DNA from: Rhizobium herbae
GTDB lineage: Bacteria > Pseudomonadota > Alphaproteobacteria > Rhizobiales > Rhizobiaceae
Length of the DNA stretch: 64,000 nt
Assembly (NCBI RefSeq): GCF_017873135.1
Contig: NZ_JAGGJV010000012.1
Span: 62,001 to 126,000, forward strand
Reading direction: 5' to 3'
The position numbers and the translations under genes are program-made. Below, one piece after another: positions 16,371-24,774 of the stretch. Numbering within the stretch: position 1 is the stretch's first letter; the number at the start of each line of letters is the position of its first letter. The notes beneath the pieces were generated by a model that was given only the letters and a program-made list of their open reading frames with translations, ran no database searches and was not told where the DNA came from.

Positions 16371-17867
16371 ATGAAACCCGCTGTTGCCCTTGAAGGCATC
16401 TCCAAGTCCTTTCCCGGCGTGAAGGCGCTGTCCGATGTCTCTCTCGCCTTGTATCCAGGCTCCGTCACGGCGCTGATCGGTGAGAACGGCGCGGGCAAGT
16501 CCACCCTCGTCAAGATCCTGACCGGCATCTACCAGCCCGATGGCGGCACGATCCGTGTCGATGGCGAGGAAACCCACTTTCCGACCGCACTCTCCGCAGC
16601 GCATGCCGGCGTCACGGCGATCCATCAGGAAACAGTGCTGTTCGACGAACTGTCCGTGGCCGAAAACATCTTCCTCGGCCATGCGCCGCGCAATCGTTTC
16701 GGTCTGATCGACTGGAAGAAACTCAATGGCAATGCCCGCGATCTGCTGCGCCGGGTCGGCGCTGAAATCGATCCGACCATCCGGCTGCGCGATCTCGGCA
16801 TTGCCAATAAGCATATGGTGGCAATCGCCCGGGCTTTGTCGATCGACGCCAGCGTTGTTATCATGGACGAGCCAACGGCCGCTTTGTCGCACAAGGAAAT
16901 CCACGAGCTTTACGAACTGATCGACCGGCTGAAGGCCGACGGCAAGGCGATACTGTTCATCAGCCACAAGTTCGACGAGATTTTTCGTATCGCCGATCGC
17001 TACACCGTCTTCCGCGACGGAGGCATGGTCGGCGAGGGGTTGATTTCCGACGTCACGCAGGATCAGCTGGTCAAGATGATGGTCGGCCGCGATGTCGGCC
17101 AGGTCTTTCCGAAGGTTGACGTGGCGATCGGCGAACCGGTCCTCACCGTCTCAGGCTATCGGCATCCGACCGAATTCGAGGATATTAATTTCGAGCTGCG
17201 CCGCGGCGAAATCCTCGGCTTCTACGGCCTGATCGGTGCCGGGCGTTCCGAATTCATGCAGTCGCTGATCGGGATCACCCGGCCGTCTGCCGGTGCGATC
17301 AAGCTGAATGGCGACGTCCTCGTCATCCGTTCCCCCGCCGAGGCTATCCAAGCCGGCATCGTCTATGTGCCGGAAGAGCGCGGCCGGCAGGGTGCGATCA
17401 TCGGCCTGCCGATCTTCCAGAACGTCACGCTGCCGTCGCTGCAGAAAACCTCGCGGGCCGGGTTCCTGAAGCTTGCCAATGAATTTGCCCTGGCGCGCGA
17501 ATATACGCAGCGCCTCGACCTGCGCGCCGCTTCGCTCGATCAGGACGTCGGCACGCTGTCGGGCGGCAACCAGCAGAAGGTTGTCATCGCCAAGTGGCTG
17601 GCGACGCAGCCGAAGGTCATCATTCTCGATGAGCCGACCAAGGGCATCGACATCGGCTCCAAGGCTGCCGTGCACGCCTTCATGAGCGAACTGGCAGGGC
17701 AGGGATTGAGCGTCATCATGGTCTCCTCGGAAATCCCTGAAATCATGGGCATGGCCGACCGCGTCATCGTCATGCGCGAAGGCCGCATCGCCGGACGTTT
17801 CGAACGGTCCGAACTGACGGCGGAAAAACTCGTGCGGGCCGCTGCCGGCATCGCGGAGGCCGCGTGA
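16371..17867 (+). CDS. rhaT: Rhamnose ABC transporter, ATP-binding protein
   Basis: A 498-residue double-ATPase subunit of the RbsA type. The first domain has Walker A GENGAGKST (about 37-45) and Walker B VVIMDEPTAAL. The second has a degenerate P-loop (GLIGAGRSE, no Lys), signature LSGGNQQKV and Walker B VIILDEPTKG, the usual asymmetry of this family. It drives rhamnose import with RhaP and RhaQ at the inner membrane. The start at 16371 (MKPAVALEGI) begins the conserved domain. The frame is open upstream through the RIME repeat, and no strong ribosome site is seen, so the start is less certain than the gene. Confidence 0.92.
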   Translation: MKPAVALEGISKSFPGVKALSDVSLALYPGSVTALIGENGAGKSTLVKILTGIYQPDGGTIRVDGEETHFPTALSAAHAGVTAIHQETVLFDELSVAENIFLGHAPRNRFGLIDWKKLNGNARDLLRRVGAEIDPTIRLRDLGIANKHMVAIARALSIDASVVIMDEPTAALSHKEIHELYELIDRLKADGKAILFISHKFDEIFRIADRYTVFRDGGMVGEGLISDVTQDQLVKMMVGRDVGQVFPKVDVAIGEPVLTVSGYRHPTEFEDINFELRRGEILGFYGLIGAGRSEFMQSLIGITRPSAGAIKLNGDVLVIRSPAEAIQAGIVYVPEERGRQGAIIGLPIFQNVTLPSLQKTSRAGFLKLANEFALAREYTQRLDLRAASLDQDVGTLSGGNQQKVVIAKWLATQPKVIILDEPTKGIDIGSKAAVHAFMSELAGQGLSVIMVSSEIPEIMGMADRVIVMREGRIAGRFERSELTAEKLVRAAAGIAEAA

Positions 17868-18844
17868 TGGCAAAACTGCTCAAGAACCGCGAAATTCTGC
17901 TGGTCCTGGCGATCATCGCGCTGGTCTTTGCGATCGCGCTACGTTTTCCCGGTTTCGTTGCGCCGGCCAATCTGGCGCGCGTCTATAATGACACGTCCAT
18001 CCTGATCATCCTGGCGCTCGGCCAGATGGCCGTGATCCTGACGCGCTGTATCGATCTGTCGATGGCGGCCAACCTGGCGCTCTGTGGCATGGTCGCGGCG
18101 ATGATCAATGCCGCCTTTCCGGGCGTGCCGATCCCGTTGGTCATCCTCGCCGTCGTTGCTCTTGGCGCCGCACTCGGCTCGATCAACGGCCTGCTTGTCT
18201 GGAAGCTCGATATCCCGCCGATCGTCGTGACACTCGGCACGCTGACCATCTTTCGCGGCATGATCTTCCTGCTGACAAATGGCGCCTGGATCAACGCGCA
18301 CCAGATGAGCGACGCTTTCAAGGCGCTGCCGCGCGCGCCGCTGATCGGTTTTCCTGTCCTGTCCTGGCTGTCCATCGTCGCCATCGCCGCGGTCTATATC
18401 CTGATGACGCGCACCCCTGTCGGCCGCGCCTTCTTTGCGGTCGGCGGCAATCCGCATGCCGCCGTCTATACCGGCATCGATGTCGGCCGCACGCGCTTCC
18501 TCGCCTATTGCCTCTCCGGCGGTCTCGCTGGTCTCGCCGGCTATCTCTGGGTGTCGCGCTATGCGGTTGCCTATGTCGATATCGCCGCCGGCTTCGAACT
18601 CGATATCATCGCGGCCTGCGTCATCGGCGGCATTTCGATTGCAGGCGGCATCGGCTCCGTCGGTGGCGCGGTCCTCGGCAGCCTGTTCCTCGGCGTCATC
18701 AAGAATGCGCTGCCGGTCATCAATATCTCACCGTTCGCGCAGCTGGCAATTTCCGGAACGGTGATCATCATCGCCGTTGCCGTCAACGCCCGCACCGAAA
18801 AGCGCAAGGGCCGTGTCATTCTCAAGAAAGCGGAGGCGGTCTGA
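17867..18844 (+). CDS. rhaP: Rhamnose ABC transporter, permease
   Basis: A 325-residue BPD-type permease of the ribose/AraH family with eight or more hydrophobic helices. The conserved cytoplasmic loop reads GRAFFAVGGNPHAAVYTGI, followed by ACVIGGISIAGGIG. The start overlaps the rhaT stop by one base (TGATG), and a GTG one codon upstream is possible. It overlaps rhaQ the same way. The tight coupling implies equal production of the two permeases. Confidence 0.92.
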   Translation: MAKLLKNREILLVLAIIALVFAIALRFPGFVAPANLARVYNDTSILIILALGQMAVILTRCIDLSMAANLALCGMVAAMINAAFPGVPIPLVILAVVALGAALGSINGLLVWKLDIPPIVVTLGTLTIFRGMIFLLTNGAWINAHQMSDAFKALPRAPLIGFPVLSWLSIVAIAAVYILMTRTPVGRAFFAVGGNPHAAVYTGIDVGRTRFLAYCLSGGLAGLAGYLWVSRYAVAYVDIAAGFELDIIAACVIGGISIAGGIGSVGGAVLGSLFLGVIKNALPVINISPFAQLAISGTVIIIAVAVNARTEKRKGRVILKKAEAV

Positions 18845-19848
18845 TGGCTGAGCTGAATCTTTCACCCAGGGTCATTCCAGATCGGCTCCAGAGCAGGGGC
18901 AGCCGCGCCCTGAAAAGCTGGGAGAGCCTGCTGCTTGTCGTAGCCGTGCTGATCTTTGCGATCAACTCGTTTGCCTCGCCCTATTTTCTCGATCCGTGGA
19001 ACCTGTCCGACGCGACCTTTAATTTCACCGAGAAGGCAATGATCGCCTTTGCCATGGCGCTGGTCATCATTGCCGGCGAGATCGACCTCTCCGTCGCCTC
19101 AATCATCGCCTTGTCCTCGACAGCCATGGGCCTTGCCGTCACTATGGGCGCCGATACGCCGATGCTGGTCGTCGTCGGCCTCGGCACCGGGCTCCTCTGC
19201 GGCGCGGTCAACGGCCTGTTGATCACCGGTCTCGGCCTACCGTCGATCGTCGTCACCATCGGCACGATGAGCCTGTTCCGCGGCCTGTCCTTTATTATCC
19301 TCGGTGACCAGGCCTATACCGGCTATCCGGCCAGCTTCGCTTATTTCGGCCAAGGCTATGTCTGGTGGGTTTTCTCGTTCGAATTCGCCCTCTTCGCAGT
19401 TTTCGCGGTGATCTACAGCGTGCTGCTGCACAAGACCAATTTCGGCCGTGCGGTCTATGCCATCGGCAACAACCAGACGGCCGCGCTGTTTTCCGGCGTG
19501 CGCGTCGGCCGCGTCAAGTTCATCCTCTTCCTGCTGACGGGCCTGATGGCCGGCATCGCCTCGATCTGCCTTACCTCGCGTCTCGGCTCCACCCGTCCGT
19601 CGATCGCTCTCGGTGTCGAGCTGGAAGTGGTGACGATGGTGGTACTTGGCGGCGTCAGTATTCTCGGCGGCTCCGGCACCATTCCGGGCGTCGTGCTGGC
19701 GGCCTTCATAATGGGCATGGTCACTTTCGGCTTCGGCCTTCTCAATGTTCCCGGAATCGTCATGTCGATCTTCATAGGCGTGCTGTTGATTTCCGTCATC
19801 GCATTGCCGATCCTGTGGGCTCGCGCACGCCGCCGTGTTGCGCACTGA
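18844..19848 (+). CDS. rhaQ: Rhamnose ABC transporter, permease
   Basis: A 334-residue polytopic permease starting [15 protein letters not shown], paralogous to RhaP. It has the family loop [19 protein letters not shown] and [19 protein letters not shown], and the [11 protein letters not shown] segment in the early membrane region. It should pair with RhaP to form the rhamnose channel. Its start overlaps the rhaP stop by one base. In R. leguminosarum all of rhaSTPQ is needed for rhamnose uptake. Confidence 0.92.
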   Translation: MAELNLSPRVIPDRLQSRGSRALKSWESLLLVVAVLIFAINSFASPYFLDPWNLSDATFNFTEKAMIAFAMALVIIAGEIDLSVASIIALSSTAMGLAVTMGADTPMLVVVGLGTGLLCGAVNGLLITGLGLPSIVVTIGTMSLFRGLSFIILGDQAYTGYPASFAYFGQGYVWWVFSFEFALFAVFAVIYSVLLHKTNFGRAVYAIGNNQTAALFSGVRVGRVKFILFLLTGLMAGIASICLTSRLGSTRPSIALGVELEVVTMVVLGGVSILGGSGTIPGVVLAAFIMGMVTFGFGLLNVPGIVMSIFIGVLLISVIALPILWARARRRVAH

Positions 19849-19859
19849 AGGGCCGCCAT

Positions 19860-20174
19860 ATGCAGAAATATGCCTTTAGGATGCGCCTGAACCCCGGCAT
19901 GGCTGAGGAATACAAGGTCCGGCACGATGCCATCTGGCCTGAACTGTCCGAGCTTTTGACGTCTGCCGGCGTATCCGACTATTCGATCCATCTGGACGAA
20001 GAGACCGGCCTGCTGTTCGGCGTTCTCTGGCGGCGTGACGATCACACCATGGATGATCTTCCCAATCATCCCGTGATGCGGAAATGGTGGGCCTATATGG
20101 CTGATATCATGGAGACGAAGGCCGATAACGAGCCGGTCGCCGTGCCGCTTACCACCGTCTTCCATATGAAGTGA
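19860..20174 (+). CDS. rhaU: L-rhamnose mutarotase
   Basis: A 104-residue RhaM/RhaU-type mutarotase that interconverts alpha and beta L-rhamnopyranose. Conserved pattern: [48 protein letters not shown] and the WW pair in [15 protein letters not shown]; His22 of RHDAIW is the family catalytic residue. GAAGGG lies 7 bases before the ATG, just past the rhaQ stop. Four bases separate it from rhaK. Confidence 0.94.
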   Translation: MQKYAFRMRLNPGMAEEYKVRHDAIWPELSELLTSAGVSDYSIHLDEETGLLFGVLWRRDDHTMDDLPNHPVMRKWWAYMADIMETKADNEPVAVPLTTVFHMK

Positions 20175-20178
20175 TCCC

Positions 20179-21546
20179 ATGAAAACCATCGCCGTCATCG
20201 ATATCGGCAAGACGAATGCCAAGGTCGCCCTTGTTGATCTCGATCGCTTCGAGGAAACGGCGGTGCGCAAGACCGCCAATGGCGTGTCGAATGACGGGCT
20301 CTACCCGCATTTCGACGTCGAGCGTTTGTGGCGGTTCATCGTCGAAAGCCTCAAGGCGCTCAACGCGGAGACGCCGATCGATGCGATCTCCGTCACCACC
20401 CACGGCGCAACGGCGGTGCTGCTGGATAAGAACGGCGACCTCGCCCTGCCGCTGCTCGATTATGAGTTCAACGGCCCGGATACGCTGGCGGCGGATTATG
20501 ACAGGGTAAGGCCGCTTTTTTCGGAAACCGGCGCTGCGCGGCTGCCGGGGGGGCTGAATATCGGCGCGCAGATCTACTGGCAGGAGCGGACCTTCCCGGA
20601 CGCGTTCGCCAAGGTCGCAAGCATCCTGACCTATGCGCAATACTGGTCCTATCGGCTGACCGGCATTCTCTCCACGGAACTGACCTCGCTCGGCTGCCAC
20701 ACCGATCTCTGGAATCCCTATTTGGCGGATTTTTCCACGATGGTCGATGCGCGTGGCTGGCGGCCGCTTTTTCCGCCGGTTCGCCGGGCAAGCGACCTCC
20801 TGGGCGGGTTGACGGCGCAAGCAGCGAAAGACAGCGGTCTGCCGGAAGGTCTGCCGGTTTTCTGTGGTATCCACGATTCCAATTCTTCCCTGCTCCCCCA
20901 TGTCCTGATACGGCAAGCACCTTTCTCCGTGGTCTCCACCGGAACCTGGGTGGTGATCATGGCAATGGGCGCGAAAAAGGTTGCGCTGGATGAAACACGC
21001 GACACGCTCATCAACGTCAATGCGCTGGGCGATCCGGTGCCGTCGGCGCGCTTCATGGGCGGACGGGCGTTCTCCACCCTGATGAAGGATCAGGCCGTGA
21101 TGGTTTCCGGGGAAATCGAGGCCAGGATTGCAGCCGCCCAATGGATGCTTCTGCCATCGGTCCCCGAAGGGTCGGGGCCTTTCCCGCACATGAAGGCGCA
21201 ATGGACCTGCGACGAGGCTTCGTTGACCGGCCCCGAGCGCTTCGTTGTCGTATCCTTCTATCTTGCACTGATGAGCGCGACCTGCCTCGATCTGATCGGC
21301 GCGCAAGGGGAAATCGTTGTCGAGGGGCCGTTCGCGGCGAATGCGACCTATCTGCGGATGCTGAGCGCGGCAACGGGACGGCCCGTGCTGATCGGCAGCC
21401 AGAGCGCTACCGGCACCAGCCTCGGGGCCGCATGTCTTGCCGACGGCAGCCGGGCTCAGGTTCATACTTTGGAGTTTATCGGGGAAATGCCTGCGGATTA
21501 CGCGGGGTATGCCGAAAAGTGGCGCTCTGAAGCAGTTCGAGAATGA
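20179..21546 (+). CDS. rhaK: Rhamnulokinase
   Basis: A 455-residue FGGY-family kinase phosphorylating L-rhamnulose at C1 with ATP. It opens AVIDIGKTNAKVALVD (phosphate-1 loop); the middle has FCGIHDSNSSLLPH with the catalytic Asp, and the C-terminal half has STGTWVVIMAMG and VVEGPFAANATYL. In R. leguminosarum RhaK is also needed for activity of the rhamnose ABC transporter, a link seen in few sugar kinases. It is the last gene of the rha operon. Confidence 0.93.
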   Translation: MKTIAVIDIGKTNAKVALVDLDRFEETAVRKTANGVSNDGLYPHFDVERLWRFIVESLKALNAETPIDAISVTTHGATAVLLDKNGDLALPLLDYEFNGPDTLAADYDRVRPLFSETGAARLPGGLNIGAQIYWQERTFPDAFAKVASILTYAQYWSYRLTGILSTELTSLGCHTDLWNPYLADFSTMVDARGWRPLFPPVRRASDLLGGLTAQAAKDSGLPEGLPVFCGIHDSNSSLLPHVLIRQAPFSVVSTGTWVVIMAMGAKKVALDETRDTLINVNALGDPVPSARFMGGRAFSTLMKDQAVMVSGEIEARIAAAQWMLLPSVPEGSGPFPHMKAQWTCDEASLTGPERFVVVSFYLALMSATCLDLIGAQGEIVVEGPFAANATYLRMLSAATGRPVLIGSQSATGTSLGAACLADGSRAQVHTLEFIGEMPADYAGYAEKWRSEAVRE

Positions 21547-21612
21547 TACTGCGCCTGCGGCAGCAATGTCAGGTTTGAAAGCTATGCAGCTCTGGAAGAA
21601 CTTGCCGTAATT

Positions 21613-21726
21613 TTAAAACACGCGCGAGTTCAAAGACTTGCGATCGTCCTCGATATTCAGCAGCATGGAGATCGCTGCCAGTGTGAGGGTGGCGATAAGC
21701 GTAGCGCTCAGTCCCAGAACAATCAT
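21613..21726 (-). CDS. Possible 37-residue membrane microprotein
   Basis: The frame reads MIVLGLSATLIATLTLAAIS then MLLNIEDDRKSLNSRVF: one hydrophobic helix from the N-terminus and a charged tail. A good ribosome site, GAAGGGA, lies 8 bases upstream on the minus strand. A nested hairpin at 21769-21804 lies in its leader. No family is recognised. Support is the strong ribosome site and membrane-protein composition; it could be chance. Confidence 0.5.
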   Translation of the reverse strand: MIVLGLSATLIATLTLAAISMLLNIEDDRKSLNSRVF

Positions 21727-22331
21727 TGCTCGTCCCTTCTACGTCATCATCATGATGCCGCTTCAGCTTGACCGGCTATGCTTGCGCATGGCTTGCGCCG
21801 GTCAGAATAGGCAGTAGTTAATAAACCACCCTCTTTAGATCAACTCCCAAGTTTTACCATTGAGAACCTGTTGTTTCTTCGGCGGGCGCAAACCCCCGGC
21901 TTGCATGCGGTTGCGCCCGGTTGCGGCAATACGGGTCTAATTTTAGCGAAAGCAGATACGGACCATCAACCGTTAACCTTCAAGCAAGGAATTAACCATA
22001 AACATGGTCGTACACGTCGGAGTGGGAAAATCTACTTCCAGGCAAGGCATGATGCCGTACCGACGAACCGGTTCTGATCCGGTATGCACTTTCACCGGAT
22101 AACCTATTGGGAACGAAGCGGCCGAATGCCGTGGCCGGGCCGCGTTGCGCCTTCGCCACGTGTATCTGCAGAACGGCATGCTTGGGGATAACCCCTTTGG
22201 AACGTCCGTTGAGCTTATGAGCTGCGCGCCCTTCAAGGCATGTGGCGTGAGAGCAATAGATTGAATTTCTAAGGAATACCTCTGGAAACCGTACGGTTTT
22301 CGAGAATTGCGCACCGGACCGGGGAACAGCG
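21727..22331 (+). promoter_or_regulatory. Upstream region of the che operon
   Basis: About 600 bases without a convincing gene. It contains a hairpin TGACCGGC / GCCGGTCA (21769-21804), TTAACC repeats around 21970-22005, and the GCATGA/CCGG element at 22047-22088 shared with flagellin leaders. About 245 bases separate that element from the icpA start, giving a long leader if the promoter is there. Confidence 0.5.
22047..22088 (+). promoter_or_regulatory. Flagellin-type GCATGA...CCGG element upstream of icpA
   Basis: GCATGATGCCG, then ACCGG-TTCTGAT-CCGGTATG. The flaA copy (51081-51132) is nearly the same, GCATGATGCCG then ACCGG...CCGGTATG. This suggests joint control of the che operon and the flagellins. 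Confidence 0.6.
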
Positions 22332-23963
22332 TTGAGGCAGGAAACGTCGCCAGATCAGACCAGGAAGGCTCAGGCAGGCAGCCTGCTCGAGCGCTTGCGT
22401 TTTGCAGGGCTCGACGAAGACCAGACCGATGTTCTGCGCAAGAACCGCCAATCCCTGGGCGCTCAGGTGGAACTTGCGTTGCGCGACCTCTTCCAGCGCC
22501 TCCAGACCTTTCCGGAAGCCGCGCGTCATTTCACCAGCGATCGCCAGATCGAGCGCCTACACGACCTTCAATCCTCACACTGGAGCGTACTCACCGACGC
22601 CCGCTTCGACAGCCTCTATGCCGAGCGCGTCAAGGTGCTGTCGGATGCCGAGAGCAAGATGGGCCTTGATCCGCGCTGGCAGATCGCCGGCCATGCCGTC
22701 GTGCTGGAGCGCCTGATCTGTTCGATGGTCGAGGAGTTCTGGCCCAAATCGGTGCTGTCGCTTGGCAAGTCGCGCAAGCAGGAACTGGCTGACCTCGTCA
22801 CTGCTCTGGTGCGCACCGTTTTCGTCGATACCGAAATTTCCGTCTCCCTGCGCTTCAACGAGCAGCGCCACAGCCATCAGCGTCAGCTCGCCGAGCAGCG
22901 CAAGGCGGGTGAAGCTGAAGCGCTGGCTCTGTTTGGCGATGTCACCCAGGCGCTCGGCCGCGGTGATCTCTCCGTTCGAACGCCAAACGACGTGTCCGCC
23001 GCCTACCAGCCCCTGGCACAGGAATTGAATGGCGCGCTCGACGCAATGCAGCGCCAGTTCATTGGTCTCTCCGATCGTGCCGATGCGATCGAAACGTCGT
23101 CGCGCGAACTTGCGGGCCAAACCGGGCAATCCGCCGCCCGTGCGCAGGAACAGTCGGAAGCGCTTAGCGAAACCGTGAAGTCACTCGGCGCCATCGTCGA
23201 CCGCGTCAAGCACAATGCGGTCCAGACGCGCGCCGCCGAAAAAAGCGTTGCCGTCACCCGCCAGTCCGCCGAACACAGCGGCGAGATCGCCGGCCAGGCG
23301 ATTTCCGCCATGGCCGACATCGAAACGTCGGCTGAAAAGATCGGCCAGATCATCGGCGTCATCGACGAGATCGCCTTCCAGACCAATCTGCTGGCGCTCA
23401 ATGCCGGCATCGAAGCAGCGCGGGCCGGAGAAAGCGGACGAGGGTTTGCCGTCGTGGCCCAGGAAGTCCGCGCCTTGGCGCAGCGCTCCGGCGACGCGGC
23501 CCGTGAAATTAAGCAGCTGGTCTCGAACACGAAATCCCAGGTCGAAGCGGGCGTCGAGCGCGTCGGCCGGACCCAGGCCGCGATCAGCAGCATTGTCGAG
23601 CAGGTCCGGGGCATCAACGATGCCATCGCCGGAATAGCCGAGGAAACCGCGGAGCAGGTTACAAGCCTGCAATCGGCGACATCCGACCTCGGCCGCATCG
23701 GCTCCGAAATTGGCGCGGTTTCCACTCAGGCCGCCGGCGCGAAGGAGACCTGCGACGACCTGCACACCGTCATCCTCGAACTCGGCCAGACAATCCGCCA
23801 GTTCCACGTCCAGCGGCATGCACCGAAGGCGGCCGCGGCACAGTCATATTCCGCGACTGTCGCGGTTGCGGCCGGACGGCGGGATGAAACAGCCGACGAG
23901 CCCAATGACGGGTTCGACGACGGCTACGGCCTGCAGGGCCGCCTTGCCGGATGGGGACGCTGA
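22332..23963 (+). CDS. icpA: Soluble chemoreceptor IcpA with protoglobin-like sensor
   Basis: A 543-residue methyl-accepting protein with no transmembrane segment. Residues 1-175 have the protoglobin sensor fold pattern ([27 protein letters not shown]). The MCP signalling domain follows, with the hairpin tip [20 protein letters not shown] near residue 345 that contacts CheA and CheW. First gene of the che operon, as icpA is in S. meliloti. The start is TTG at 22332, preceded by GGGGAA; no ATG fits. Where globin-coupled sensors carry the proximal heme His in H-x-x-(I/V/M)-G-L, this protein has Glu (ESKMGL), so it may not bind heme. Confidence 0.9.
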   Translation: MRQETSPDQTRKAQAGSLLERLRFAGLDEDQTDVLRKNRQSLGAQVELALRDLFQRLQTFPEAARHFTSDRQIERLHDLQSSHWSVLTDARFDSLYAERVKVLSDAESKMGLDPRWQIAGHAVVLERLICSMVEEFWPKSVLSLGKSRKQELADLVTALVRTVFVDTEISVSLRFNEQRHSHQRQLAEQRKAGEAEALALFGDVTQALGRGDLSVRTPNDVSAAYQPLAQELNGALDAMQRQFIGLSDRADAIETSSRELAGQTGQSAARAQEQSEALSETVKSLGAIVDRVKHNAVQTRAAEKSVAVTRQSAEHSGEIAGQAISAMADIETSAEKIGQIIGVIDEIAFQTNLLALNAGIEAARAGESGRGFAVVAQEVRALAQRSGDAAREIKQLVSNTKSQVEAGVERVGRTQAAISSIVEQVRGINDAIAGIAEETAEQVTSLQSATSDLGRIGSEIGAVSTQAAGAKETCDDLHTVILELGQTIRQFHVQRHAPKAAAAQSYSATVAVAAGRRDETADEPNDGFDDGYGLQGRLAGWGR

Positions 23964-24096
23964 TGCAGAGCCGCCACAAGCACAATCAGCCACCGTCCGC
24001 GATCTTCGAGCTTCAGCGTGTCCGCTCAAAGGCGCGCGCCGAAAACCAGTTGAACCATCCGTGTAAATTACTCCCAGTCAGACAAGGAAAGTAGAG

Positions 24097-24390
24097 ATGG
24101 CAGCCAAGAAAGCCGCTCGGAAAAGTTTGAATCTCGCGCCGGTCCTCGATCTGAACGAGGCCAACGCGCTGCACGGCCAGCTGATGGGTTTGCGCGGCAA
24201 CGCGCTTGTTATCGACGCCTCCGCGGTGGAGCGTGTCGGGGCGTTGTGCGTTCAGGTCCTGATGGCCGGAGCAAAAAGCTGGGAAGAGGATAAACAGTCT
24301 TTCACCTTCGCCAAGGTGTCGGACGCATTTACGAAAACGACACAGCTCATCGGGGTCAATATCGATCACCTGATGGCAAAGGAGATCTGA
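24097..24390 (+). CDS. cheS: CheS, small CheA-associated STAS-like protein
   Basis: A 97-residue cytoplasmic protein. After a basic N-terminus (MAAKKAARKS) the STAS-like core runs from NLAPVLDLNEANALHGQL through NALVIDASAVERVG to the C-terminus. Length and place between icpA and cheY1 match CheS of S. meliloti, which binds CheA and speeds dephosphorylation of CheY1, strengthening the phosphate-sink route. GGAAAG lies before the start; cheY1 follows after 3 bases. Confidence 0.88.
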   Translation: MAAKKAARKSLNLAPVLDLNEANALHGQLMGLRGNALVIDASAVERVGALCVQVLMAGAKSWEEDKQSFTFAKVSDAFTKTTQLIGVNIDHLMAKEI

Positions 24391-24393
24391 GAA

Positions 24394-24759
24394 ATGAAAA
24401 AGAAAGTTCTCACAGTCGATGATTCCAGAACCATCCGGAACATGCTTCTCGTCACGCTGAACAATGCCGGTTTCGAAACGATCCAGGCGGAAGACGGCAT
24501 CGAGGGTCTCGAAATTCTCGAGGATGCCAATCCGGACGTCATCGTCACCGACATCAACATGCCCCGCCTCGACGGTTTCGGTTTCATCGAAGGCGTGCGC
24601 AAGAACGAGAAGTTCCGGGCGATCCCGATCCTCGTGCTGACGACGGAAAGCGACGCGGAAAAGAAGAACCGCGCTCGCCAGGCAGGCGCGACCGGCTGGA
24701 TCGTCAAGCCGTTCGATCCGACAAAACTGATCGATGCCATCGAGCGCGTAACCGCCTAA
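24394..24759 (+). CDS. cheY1: Chemotaxis response regulator CheY1
   Basis: A single 121-residue receiver domain. Acidic pair Asp9-Asp10 (TVDDSRTIR), phosphoacceptor Asp53 (VTDINMPRLDG), Thr83-Thr84 region and Lys105 (IVKPFDP) are all present, so it should accept phosphate from CheA. In S. meliloti CheY1 is mainly a phosphate sink that drains phosphate back from CheY2 through CheA, replacing CheZ. Its position after cheS and before cheA fits that role. Confidence 0.93.
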   Translation: MKKKVLTVDDSRTIRNMLLVTLNNAGFETIQAEDGIEGLEILEDANPDVIVTDINMPRLDGFGFIEGVRKNEKFRAIPILVLTTESDAEKKNRARQAGATGWIVKPFDPTKLIDAIERVTA

Positions 24760-24774
24760 GCCAGGATTGCCCCC

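Noticed and set aside
22084-22191. Short plus-strand frame in the icpA leader starting in CCGGTATG
   Set aside because: No ribosome site and an Arg/Trp-rich chance-like product; the ATG belongs to the conserved nucleotide element.
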